NCBI GenBank assembly: GCA_039111635.1
Contig: JBCAQO010000013.1
Location: 496,001-560,000 of the forward strand
Source of the DNA: Heterobasidion occidentale
Lineage: Eukaryota > Basidiomycota > Agaricomycetes > Russulales > Bondarzewiaceae
Length of the DNA stretch: 64,000 nt
Direction of reading: 5' to 3'
Below the pieces are notes generated by a model. The model worked only from the letters and a program-made list of their open reading frames with translations, did no database searches and was not told where the DNA came from. Shown here piece by piece: positions 11,779 to 23,429 of the stretch (within the stretch, counting starts at the first letter, position 1; every line of letters starts with the position of its first letter). The translations under genes and the position numbers were made by a program.

Positions 11779-13063
11779 GACTGTGCAAGACACGAGATCG
11801 GTCGACGCGGTCGCATGGCACAGAAGGCCCGGAATTCATTACTTCGGGCGGTTTCCACCTCGCCAAGCGAATCGTCAGATGGAGCGGATGCACTCTGGCA
11901 ACGATCTGCAACGCCTGTGAGCATGTTTCGCACACGGGGTCTCGAGCCAGACGGGCCTTGCGAAACATCTCCCCCTCCTCGCCTTTTGCGCGGCTGTCTT
12001 GGCTATAACGGCGGAAAACAAGACAGGGTCTAAGTGCAGTTCCCACGTCCGCGCCATTGAGCCACTAGATTGCCCATGGCAGGAAAAGTGAAGCGCAGAA
12101 ACCGAATCACAAGTGGTCGAGAGTGTCAGCGAGAGGGAGGATCAATTTTACCGACGCGGCTCGGAGGCTCAGATGATCTGGTCGCGACTGACGACGTTCA
12201 CACCGCACATGCGTCGCGCTCATCACGGGGCACAGAACTCACCTGCATCTCCTCCCCTTGCCACTCCTTCAGACTCCTTCCCGGTGAATATTCGGACAGG
12301 TCCAGGGTGTCGTGAATGCCTCAGGTCTCAAAACTACCGTAGAATCAGCCTTTCCCCGCATTTCCCCAGATGCTTGGCCCGAAGTTCTGTCAAGATGGAC
12401 GTCGAGGCCTGATCACGATTGCTGAGCGATTATGACCCAATTTGACGACGTACCTTGACTAGCCAAACAAAAGAATAACATCGCGTTCTCAATACTGAGC
12501 AAGCCTCGAGGAAGTGCTTTGACGATGTGCTAGCGAAGAGTCGAAGACATGTGAGCCCGACACATAATATGCATAGTCGGATGCTCATGATCTTCAGAAC
12601 ACCAAAAGCTGTCGACCCTCTTCATAGCATAGACTGGCGAAGAGATACACAGTCAAATGGACGAAACATTTGGATTATGAAGGCATGTCAGAAGCAGCGC
12701 GTCAAGGTAGGATGTGCGCGGAGTCACCCAACGAGCGCTTGTCGAGGTTTTAAGTTGAAGGGTGGTCATTTTCGACGTCGATGTCATGTATTTTAGAAGC
12801 GAATGACTTCTCATAAACCCAGGTAAAATAAGCGACTACAATAACCACAGACTCTCGTCAGTGGCAAGAAATATACGAAGTGCTTGCCCGCGCCTATCAG
12901 CGCAAACAAAACAGTAGCTCCAAACACGATTGTGCAAAGCATCCAGACAGGCAATGTTCTAAACAACGCCGACAATAAAGATGAGTACAGACAAGCAAAA
13001 GAAAGGTACATGGCGCGCGGCGTGAGGCGAAATAAGTTATAGCTGGTAGTCCTTGACAAGGGC
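11779..13063. other. Xylanase upstream region and DUF6534 3' flank
   Basis: No gene supported. The CT-rich stretch CTCCCCCTCCTCGCC (from 11970) could hold a carbon-catabolite repressor (Cre/Mig-type) site on the minus strand, as is common for xylanases; this is weak. The open frame 12811-13182 on the minus strand is a shadow of the DUF6534 last exon. Confidence 0.4.
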
Positions 13064-14898
13064 TCAGACATAGGTATCGTTGCCCTTCTGAGGCGCTGAG
13101 CCCAGACTATCTCTGGGGGCTTTGATGACATCCATCTCATGGGTCTGGATCTCGTGCTGGTTGTAACCCGAGAATGGCGCAAACGACTGTCCGCCCCCGT
13201 CTGTTACCTATAAGACGCAGCATTATAATTTATCTACGATCAGATCGCGTTTTTCCTGCGGGAATGACTGCAGTACGTACTGAGGTAACGTCTTTGCTGA
13301 TGATAAGGACATTGGGAGCACCCTTGAGATAGATGCGTCAGATAGATGCGTCAGATAGAATGCCAAAGGAATGTAACTGGGTTCGAGCCGGACGTACAGG
13401 CTTGCGACGCTGGAACGAAGGTCTTCCATGGTCACTTTCAGAGGAGTGTGTTAATTTGGAGCCTGTGCCTTCCCAGCCTGCACGGGAGTTGAGGTTGGAC
13501 ATCAGACTATTGGTGTATAATTTCGAGAGCGGAAGATTGAAGAGTAGGTGCCTGTAAGATTAGATGAATCAGCGGTGCGGCTTGCTGAGTGGATAAGAAG
13601 TGTTCGTACGTGTCCGATGACTGCAAAAAGAATATATTTGCCAAGCATCAGGGTAGGATCTCGGATTAACATCGACCAAATTTGCTTACACTGGCAAGGA
13701 AGAGGATAACGTCAACGACTGCGAACACTGCCGTAAGAAGGCCGGTTTGAATGGTCACTACAGGGACGTTAGAAACATGTGAATCGTCGGTCCAGATACA
13801 CGAACTTACTTCGGGTGATACGATCGATGATATCGTCAGTAGCAACAAATCCTGTCCGTTTTCCCCTCTGCGCAGAGTGGAAATCAGTAACCGTAGCGAT
13901 CGTGATTATATCAGGTCGCACCAGATACCAGACGAGGGTGCAAGTGATCACGACATCGGCTACCGCCGCGCAGACAAGCCAAATGATGACGACCTCTTGG
14001 AACTTTTGGAACTGTACGAATTCATGCCACCAGTTTACTGCGATGGCCGAACCTAGTGCTCCACCTGTGTAGTATCATTTCAGTGTTTTGCCTTCATAGA
14101 TGCGAGGCTACGCACAGCAAGAAGCGCAAGCAAGGAAGCTGATGAGTATTGGAGCCCACCTATGCCCTGTCAGGCGTTTCACACGGTATGCGAAGAAGAG
14201 CTGGACAGAGCACGAGATGATTCCCTGAATAACGGCATCAGTGTACGGAGAAACAAAATACCGCATGCCAACCAATACTCACTGTCATAGCAGGATCTAG
14301 GTACCGAAGAACAATGTTAGGTGCAATGTCGACGGTCTCAACGGCTCCTGCGCATACCTGTGCAAAAGACTGCGCAATCGTAAGCAACTAACGCTCATGT
14401 CATTGTGGAGAAGGCTTACTCCATGTCGCTCGGCCGAGGTACTCAAGTTCACCTAAAATGACCAGCCATTTCTGAGTCTTCACATGACGCGGATGTATAA
14501 ACCGAGCATACCAAAGTGAGAAACAAGGTAGTCATAGAGAATGGCAGCAGTGAAGGCGGTGTCTACCGTGTCTGCGATGAAGAGATATAATACCTGCGAT
14601 TCGAATGAACACCGCGGGGGAGGTCAATCATCGAGACAACCCACAAAAGTCTTAATCCAGACTGTATCCCTAGTGATAGAAATAAAGTCAGGTAAATTTT
14701 GAGACAGTGGGAGTCGGTCATCAACATTGACGCACTTCTTGAACGTGGACATGTAGATGTAGCACTGCATGAACATGAAACCGTACAAGATGAGGTTCAG
14801 CATCATGCCCACAGCCAAAGCGCCCCAACTACAATATCGTCAGTGATAAGCGGAGGAAATAATTAAAAAAATCGAGCATACGCAGGTCCAATATCCAT
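13064..14898 (-). CDS. DUF6534-type seven-transmembrane protein of Agaricomycetes
   Basis: Integral membrane protein of a large, mostly uncharacterised mushroom family; function unknown. Reconstructed exons give MDIGPAWGALAVGMMLNLIL then YGFMFMQCYIYMSTFKKDTV, VLYLFIADTVDTAFTAAILY, EYLGRATWIFCTDPAMTG, IISCSVQLFFAYRVKRLTGH, WAPILISFLACASCCA and GALGSAIAVNWWHEFVQ. The DUF6534 core follows: VIIWLVCAAVADVVITCTLV, then MTIQTGLLTAVFAVVDVILF and HLLFNLPLSKLYTNSLMSNL. After an intron at 13323-13397 the polar tail reads GAPNVLIISKDVTS and ends TYV at 13064. Exons of 17, 12 (14358-14369) and 14 nt (14283-14296) are needed. An apparent stop at 13338 falls inside an intron. Confidence 0.85.
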
Positions 14899-17800
14899 GA
14901 TTCACAACCTTCAGCCTTCAACGAAAAATGCAATCGGGAGGTTTGAGTGAAGTAGATATGAAGGACGACTAATATTCAGATAACGTTGCTTGAGGCTTGA
15001 AGGACAGGATATGATTGTGCGTACGCCTCCTTCTGTTGGTCACGAACCACAAGGAGCACAGGCGTAGTGGGACTGAGAAGGGGCTGACTGGCAGTAAAGG
15101 TGATGGAGAGCCCCGCAGGGTTGAAGCAGTCGTCCACACCGAATCGATATGGGCAAAGGAGATATTTAAGCACGTATGACATCGGTCCGCCAATAAGTAA
15201 GGAATGCCCCTGGGCTGAGGCAATGCTTCGTCCACGCCGTTTCCAGAAGCTCGCCCGGGACATGGCCCGAGTAGAAGGCCCTGCGGGATTAAATGCTCGC
15301 ATGACAGAGCCGCATGTGATGGAGTCGAACAGTTACAGATCATTCATGCTCAAACTAGGCAACGCACAACCGTTTCGACTGTTGACGGCCGTGTTGTGAG
15401 CGCCTGTATCGCACACCTGGCGCTGAGCTGCCCGGCCATCAGTTGACCTCCCCTAGGTCCCGCTCTATCACAAAACGGAGGTAAATCTCGACATGGCTAT
15501 GCGTGGAACAAATTATACACCAATCAAAAGCCTCTCCGCCCTTTACGTCTAGGGCCATAAGTTCGATCTTAGATGCGCTTGACGTGGCGAGCTCACCTGC
15601 TTAGAAGCAATAGGTAGACGGCCGCGTAGCAATTACCTCTGTTGCCCGATGCGCGATTGGCGTTCCAACTCGATTGAAATCCTGCACTATCCTCGACCGT
15701 TTCCTGCGTCAGTTATTGAATGCGATATTTCTTGTCGAGGGTAGCACGAGATCAGAGAACTCGGTAACAGTGCTTACCGTTCATTCACATCCTTTCTCAC
15801 GCATTTCCGTACGAGGTCTTTGAGGGACTTCCTAGATTAATCTATCCATGGGTCACACGTGTAGACCAGAAACGTTGGAGCTCGAAGTTGAGAATTGCCA
15901 TCAAAGACGTGATGACGATGGGAAAAAGAGGAATTGGTGTGGCTGACTCAGCCGAACAGGTTCAGGCTTGGCGTTCGATAGCTAGTTCATGCCGCCGCAC
16001 TGCTCCTTTTACTGCCAGGCCTAACAATGCATTGACCACTTCGGGGAAACGATTCGGGCTTCTGTCCTCTGCCAGTCACTGAGAAACCTACAAGACGCCT
16101 ACACCTCTTACTTCTCCAACGATGATAGCTTTCACTCGATCGTACCTTCACCGCTTCCTACGGCTTCCTGATTTACATACACCTACTGGAAACCGTCAAG
16201 AAGAATTCCTTACCGGCATCAAATATCAGGACGGATTTTCGAAAACGTTCCTTGAGAACATAGGTTTGGCCACTTCCACTTCTAACACCAGTCACTTTCG
16301 GTCCTGACCGATACTGAGGACCAATTCTGAATTGATCCAACCACATGAGGACGTGCCGAGGTCTCCCACTATGCCTAACGATGCCGTCGCTCTTTGGAAT
16401 GTGCAACCAACGGTCCAACGAGTTATTTTGCGACAACCAGGTGAGTCTTCGCTAGCAATCCCGTCGTGCCTTTTCCTCACAAATCTTGACCACAAGTAAC
16501 GGCGACGTACGATGCACGATGCCGCGTCAGGCCAGTGGCCCTCAGCGGCCTCTCATCACTTCTCCCATCTCACGCCATCTATGAGCTCTCAAATTCGGAT
16601 CTTCAAGCTTCTCTCACCCCTTTTATCATTTTGCTTATACCTATGTTAGCAAACGTACCTATTTTCCAATATGTGGGGTCAGAACCAGGCTTTAGAGTTA
16701 TTCGACCCGTTGATCAAATCGCGCATACTCATCTCAATTCGACCTCTAGAAAGCCTCATCTATAGATAAGCCAACAAAGCGAGCGTTTGTAGAGACGTGT
16801 ACAGGACTAACTATGGAAGTCTTCTAGTCTTGGTAGGCTGTTTTTAACCTCTTTTCGCACTGACGTGTTTAGATTTGCTTCTCTCGAAGGGAGCATCGCA
16901 AATTGGGAGCTGGCAGAGACTGAGCACCCTCGGATCCCACCCGCAGAAGTCACCACATGACGATCGGTAAAATGTAGACGGAAGAAGACCAGCTGAAGCG
17001 CGCTGGATCGCGGGCCATCTCACGCCGATTCACGCACGTCGCACGCTCAGCTTCCGGTCACCCGAATGCCGGCGTACGCTGTTGTAGCATCGTCCTACTT
17101 ACTTTCTTGCCTATTCAGTGCGCTATTTTCCTACACGCTTTCCACAAGAACACGAGATAGGTTGTGAAATCCGATTCGGCGAACCATAGAAACTTGGTTC
17201 GAGCCTCCAGATTCCTGCGGGTAACCGCGATGACAACAACGTCGCAGTTGGCTGTTCCACGGAGATATCGTGTAGACACGCAACTTGACCGATTGCACCG
17301 TGTGCAACGAGTTCAAGAAATGGACGACAAAATATGCAGTACGTGGTATATGGAATTCTGCAACCTACTTAACATGAGATTCCGCGTTAATTATCGCTAT
17401 CACATTATCTGCTAAATCTCCATGATATTTTTGGATCTCTCGCAGCGGCTGCGCCGTGATATTCGTCATGCCGAATCGATGCCGCACAAGCAAGTAACGC
17501 TCAATCACTTTCTTTGTGATAAGTTACAGATTGCCACATTTGATCCGCACAAACAGCCCTGACACTCATAAATCATGGCACGATTGCTGTGTCCTGGAGA
17601 ACATACGCAGAAAGCGTGGCGACCAAATCCATCAATTACAACGGAGAGCAGGCGCCCTTGACACTCATTCATCGCCATCAATCGCACTCACGCTTGTTCT
17701 TGGTTCGTGAACATGAACGAGGATGGCTGCAGCGGTGATGGACCGGTCCTAAGGCGAAGGATGTTCGTCCTGGCACAATGATGGACAGATTCGGCAGCGG

Positions 17801-19059
17801 CGTTGGACTGAATGCCGCATGTAGAACGCACCTCGATTGTATGTGGCGTATTTATGGAAACGATGTAGGCCCAGCAGCTCAAGATACAATAGGGGTAGGT
17901 GATGCTCCACAATCGAGGGGTGGACACAGCCCAACCTGTCAGACCAAGCAACTCCCTTTGTTTTCCCCATGATCGCCTTCGACGTTTGGCGTGGTGACGC
18001 CTCCGGGTGCGTCGGTCACTCTTGCTGATTGTCTATGTTGATACCCCAGCGCTCCGGTCAACACAGAGCAACATGCGCGGGTGGCATCCATCCTCGGGGC
18101 TGTCGCTCACGCAACAATCTCGGCAGAATCGTCTGTAGGGACTCGCAGCACGCATACTTCACAACCGCGCAGGCATCGCGCCGTGATGCAGACTATTCTT
18201 AGGATGGTCCAGACTCTGGTTTCGTCATCATTAAGAACCTCTAGACGATGTACTGCCGTTGTGATTCCTCGTTCTCTTGCACGTTTGCGCGAGCGAACGA
18301 GCGCTTTGGATGCTGGTACGGGCTGCTACACTGATCCGCCGCACCGCACTTTACCGAGTGTCCCGAAGGCCAAGGGGCCCCTTTCTGCCTAGCATGCTTC
18401 ACCTCCTATCAGACTGGACTATCCCAGGTGACCGGTGACCCTTGCTGAGCGCCGCGCGTGAATTTAGAAGGAGTCGAGTGACAGCTGGCACCCTGAAGGC
18501 ACCCGGCGTTGGTCGATCTTAGAGGCAGGCCAACCGAAACGAGGCAATGATGAATACAGTAATTGCACTTCGGTACCTCCTGTTGGCGTTGCGGCGATGA
18601 GGCGGCCAGATCAAGAAATGGACCTGTTACTTAGGCAGAGAATGTACCACGCCAGGAGACAGTACTTACCACGCCCTCTCCTAAGCTTTTTCAGTGCCGT
18701 CTCCTCTATGCTTTTGCGGTCGATTGTTCCACCATAGGAGAAGACCGACGACAAGTGACTGCCTCGGCGCAACAAAGGCGAATGGTAGCTGACGTCAATC
18801 CCGGGACAGGCACAAGGGTTCCATAACGCACCAACAGCAATTTAGCACATCAAAGCCAAAACAAGAAATCAAAGCATTCGAATTTACAGGGAAGACATCC
18901 CGACGCACACGTACTCTATACACAGCAGACAAGACAGCATCGACGTTCACTTTCCTACCTCCGATTTCGTCCCCAGCCCATCATCCTTTGTTACATCGGG
19001 GTATTTTCCACGCCCAAATTGACTTGATCCCAAACTTTGCATCCAATTGCGTGTCGGGC
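14899..19059. other. 4.2-kb region with no supported gene
   Basis: Short ORFs on both strands (for example 14969-15343 minus, 15100-15399 plus, 17688-17951 minus, 18081-18392 plus) show no domain, no plausible splice chain and no protein signature I recognise. It may be promoter, decayed gene or transposon remnant. An 18-bp word at 18436-18453 recurs at 25813-25830. Confidence 0.45.
18436..18453 (+). repeat. 18-bp word shared with 25813-25830
   Basis: TGACCCTTGCTGAGCGCC occurs identically in both gene-free stretches. It could be a trace of a dispersed repeat or chance. Confidence 0.4.
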
Positions 19060-22000
19060 TTAGGCGACAAACTTGCCCTTGATGATATCCGCGGCTGGAG
19101 TAGAAGAGAGTTAAAATTGCCGTCCTCATCAGCATCCCGCGCCCATGTGCAGACGAAGATGGTCTTACCTTGTTCGGCGATCGCGTACACGGTCACTGCA
19201 GACGCGCCCAGTCCCGTTAGCACCGATGTCCATTCACCAATCGAAGGGGGAAAAAGCGAGAGAGAGAAGCCGAACGCACCTTGGGTGTGCGACGCGATCT
19301 GGAGGGGCATGACCCCGAGATCGACGACGCGGATGTTCTCCGTGTGGTATACCTGCGCGCCAGAACGACCATGCACCGCACCATACCGAATCCAAGGCAG
19401 ACCGTGGCGCGCCAAGATGCCGCCGAGTGGGATAGCACCAGCCGCACCATCGCATTTATGAATGCGAAGATGAAAGCAAAGGAAACATGCAGAGGGAAAA
19501 GTTAAGTGCGCGAGCCAGAAGCAGAGAACGACGAGCGCCGCGTTCGCAAGCAAACCAAGCGGCGGGGGTCGGAGAAAGACGAGAGAAGAGAAGCCGAGAA
19601 TATCCGTAAATCGCAAGAAGCCGAAGCGAAGTCGCAAAAATCCAAAAGTAAAGTTGACAAGTCAAAAAACAGAGAAAAAAGGTCCAATCGATCAGAATTG
19701 CGTTCTCAAACCACGAAAGAAACAAACGAACGCACCTTCAGGGAAGGATCAACCACACCGCCCTTATCGAGAGGTAACATTGCGGTCGTGCCCGCGGTAT
19801 CTGTAGGCACACATCGTGCACAAGGACGCAATCAGCAAGGAGTGCTCGCGAGATAAACGCCGATGGCAAAGTGCGAGAGAAGCCATCAAAAAGGGGGGAC
19901 ACGCACGGTAAGTCGTCGACATCGTCTGCTTGAGCCACTTCGCGAGCTGCTCGTCGGTCTGCACTTCGGGACCGGGGTTGACTTCCTTGCCTGCGCAAAG
20001 AGGCACGGGTCAGTATGCGGGCCGTGAGGAACGGAGGAAACGGCGCAGCGGAAGCGCAAGGGGGTAAGAAACAAGGGGGTACAGAAAAGCGCGAAAGAAA
20101 AAGAAGAGGTAATGCGCGTTGCGCGTGATGAGGGCGAGAGGAAGAAGACGAGAGTGTGGGCAACATTGAGGGACGGTCGCAGATGGTACAAATGGAGAAA
20201 AGGAAGAAAGCGACCACGTACCGACTATAGGTGCGAGCGGGTCCGTCGTCACGAGCTTGCGGATGAACTTGACATGCTCCAGGAACGTCTGCAGATCTGG
20301 ACGAGGTACCAGAAAGCATGAATTCCCCAAATCCAGATACCACATGAAAATCGCGCGAGCGCACGCACCGATGTCCTCCTCGAAGTAGTGCGGGTCGATC
20401 GTCGGCTGTTGGCTCGCATCGGTGGATGCCGCGTGCTAAACAACGACCGAAAAGGATTAATTAGAACAGAGAAACAGATCCCAGTATTCCAACACGCACG
20501 ATGGTTCCACGCGAGAACTGGTGGTTGACGGCAGCAATGATCGACAAGTAGCTCTTGCCCGGCTCAGGAGGGTCTAAAAGCCCGGAAAGAAAACACCGTC
20601 AGCTCTACGTCCATCGTGACTCTATATCGCCCAGAGAGAGAAAAAATCACGCACTCGGGCCGCTCAAGAAACTCGGGAAACTGATGACCTCCAAATCGCC
20701 GTCCTTCTTCTCCCAGAACTCGAGCTGGCGCTCATACTGCGCCGCCAGGCCCGGCGCGAACTCGCCGCTCGCGATGCGCGCGCGCAGGCGCTTTGCGTAT
20801 GCCGCGTGCAGCTCTGCGCCGCGCGGAGACACGGCTTCGAGCGGGAGCATCGCGAGGCCGACGTTGCCGACGGTGAAGAGGCCCTTGCCTTGGGCACTGA
20901 GGAGGACCGGTCAACCATAGCCGTAGAAATTGGAGAGTGAGGAGACGGAGACGCACTAGAGCGCGAGCTGTGCGTCGACGTTCGCGGGGTCGCGTAGAGC
21001 GTCCAGCGTGTTGTACTTCTCCTGCTCGTTGATTTCTATTCACCCACCCATGATACAATCAACAAAAGGTGGAGACGATTGAGAAGAAGGCGCTCACCCC
21101 ACGACAGGCCGACGAACATGTGTTCTTGAGAGTTGTTCCCAACAGCAGGTAGCGCCGCCTTGACCTCCACACCGAGCGCATTCAGCACCTTCGGATCGCC
21201 AATGCCCGACAGCTCGAGCAACTGCGGAGACTTGATCGCACTATACACATCGCAGCCACATCCCCTCCGTCAGTATCAATCTCTCTCAAATAAGAGAAAC
21301 GGGAGCGATGGCAGGAATATCGGACGTACCCTGCGCTCAAAATCACCTCCTTCCCAGCGCCCACGGTGTGTGTCTTGCCGTCGTACACGAACTCGACGCC
21401 CTTCGCGAGGACAGTCTTGGGCGCGCCGTCGCCGCGCGGGAACGGCGAAGTCGCGGTCAGGATGCGCGAGACCGGCGCGGAGGTCAGCACGGTGAGGTTC
21501 TTGCGGCCTGCCGCAGCGTAGTAGTATTCCTGTGTTGACGGCGCGCGGAAGGCGGAAGAGAGGAATAAAAGGGCACGAAGGCGAGGAAGATATCAGCGAG
21601 GTAGACGGGTGGGGGTTAAGCGCGAAAAGACGCACGATGGAATACGTGCGCTTGTGCGTGCGCGGGTCGGTCGACGAAGCAGCCATGAACGAGCCGATCG
21701 GGCTCCCTCCAAGCTGAACACACATGCAAATCAATCGTAAATCATTTGAACACAGAGAGAGCGGACCCACCGGCTCTTTGACGGGGTCAATACCGAGCTT
21801 GCTCAACGCCTACATACCAATGCAACAACGCAACCTTCGTTAACAAAGACTGAGCAACTGGCGAAGCGGCGGGCGTGTACGCACGTCCTGCAGCGGGACG
21901 TCCCAACCCGCGCGCGTAGATGAGAAGCTGATCCCGAGCGGGCCTGTGCACGTGCACCATCCACATCGAGAACAAGCCATCGCCGTTCGTTTGACAGTGG

Positions 22001-23429
22001 CCATCAGAAATGTACGTCGATTGTCGGGACCGCCAGCGACATGGACAGCAGCGAGACACGACCATCAGGGCATGTCATCGGCGGTGATCAGTCAACAGTC
22101 GATAGCCCACGTTCAACGTCCAAATGAAAACGCATCGACGCCGAAACCAAACAATCCTCCATCCGTCAGTTCAGGTTCCTAGAGCGGTTAGAACGGGGGT
22201 GCGAGCGCACGCACCGTCGGTGCCGTGAAACTGGGCATCATACGTGAGGCGCTCCGCGGCTTCTTCTTCGGCGGTTGGGGGGATCCATCTAGATGCGGTG
22301 TAGGGGTTCGTGATGTTGCGATATGATGCATTTATTGTGTTCGTGATTTAGTTCGTTTGATGGATGGTCAATGTGATGGCGGCAGGGTAGAAACGCGAGA
22401 TCACATTCGTGAGGTGAGAGGGAGCGATACAAGAGTGGTGCACTCACGTCTCAGATTTATTCGAATACTTGAGGTAGTTTTTCCAGTTCCAGCCGGGGTT
22501 GCCGAGCTTCTCCCAAGCTGAAGGAGCCATCACAGAGCGTCAGCATCGTGTGAAGGGAGAATTGCGGCGAGAACGTGAAGATGAACGGGCATTACGCAAT
22601 GGAGGCGATGAAGACTAGTGTGACAGGAAACAAGAGGGAAGGAATCTGAGTAACGCACCGTCGATGTCCAAAGAACTCGGTCTGTTCCAGACGTAGAAGT
22701 TGATCGCGGAACTCCCGCCGAGGGTCTTGCCGCTATGAACGATGCCGCGCAGCGCGGAGTAGAGACAGACGCACAGAGCACATTAGCCATTGCCCTCGAT
22801 CTCGGGGTTCTCAGGGTGAGACATGAATGACAGATGAAGGTGGGATAGAATGGAAAGGTTGGACAATAGCACGGAAGCGACGACAATAGAAATGGGGACA
22901 GAGGGGACGAAGATGGACGGGGCGGAGAAATGCATGGGAGACACGCACCGATCCCATAGGTAGGTATTGTTGTCGGCGTGTTTCTGGGGGACGGTGGTGA
23001 ATGCCCAGTCGTACTTCGGGTCCTTGAAGACCTTGCCGTACATCGCGGGCAAAGCTAGAGGACGAACATGGACCGCATGAGCGATCGCGGCGACGATCAG
23101 GGAGGGGGCTAGAGGAGAACACGCACTGAGGTTGGGATCATCGAAGTTGGCAGCGCCAGCCTCGAGGACGAGCACAGAGGTCGCTGGGTCCTCGGAGAGG
23201 CGCGCGGCAACGACGAGCCCTGCGGTCTGCGTCGCATCAAACATAGCAGTGAGCATTGGGCCAAGGCGATGGGGCGAACGGGGCACGAGGGGTACTTACG
23301 CCTCCACCTGTGCATTGGAATCGTTCGGTCAGTGAGTAGAACGGCGGGAGACTCGAGCACAAGGGACGGCGCACCGACGATGATGTAGTCGAAGGACTTG
23401 TTCACGACGTCTTCAAGCTTTGCGGTCAT
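19060..23429 (-). CDS. GMC oxidoreductase (aryl-alcohol/choline dehydrogenase superfamily), intracellular type
   Basis: FAD-dependent alcohol oxidoreductase; substrate unknown. The ATG at 23429 gives MTAKLEDVVNKSFDYIIVG with no signal peptide, unlike the two secreted paralogues in this window. The FAD motif GGGTAGLVVAARLSEDP is built with an 8-nt microexon (23300-23307). Later landmarks: VLVLEAG, DPKYDWAFTTVPQKHADNN, GKTLGGSSAINFYVWNRP, AWEKLGNPGWNW, HGTDGPLGISFSS, PIGSFMAASSTDPRTHKRTY, GAGKEVILSAGAIKSPQLLE, LSGIGDP, AVNHQFSRGTI, and the catalytic-His segment YHTAGTTAMLPLDKGGVVDP. The end is TENIRVVDLGVMPLQIASHT, ATVYAIAEQAADIIKGKFVA, stop 19060-19062. There are about 15 exons for roughly 590 aa, and some introns exceed 200 nt. 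All frames join without breaks. Confidence 0.9.

Noticed and set aside
13338..13340. In-frame TGA taken as the end of the DUF6534 protein
   Set aside because: It falls within a GT-AG intron (13323-13397). Downstream exons continue in frame to TYV at 13064.
14969..15399. Overlapping ORFs on both strands upstream of the DUF6534 gene
   Set aside because: Neither has a domain, splice logic or typical codon pattern; probably promoter DNA.
17131..17970. Possible degenerate membrane-protein gene (minus strand)
   Set aside because: Short hydrophobic pieces only. No chain of exons or family motif could be assembled.
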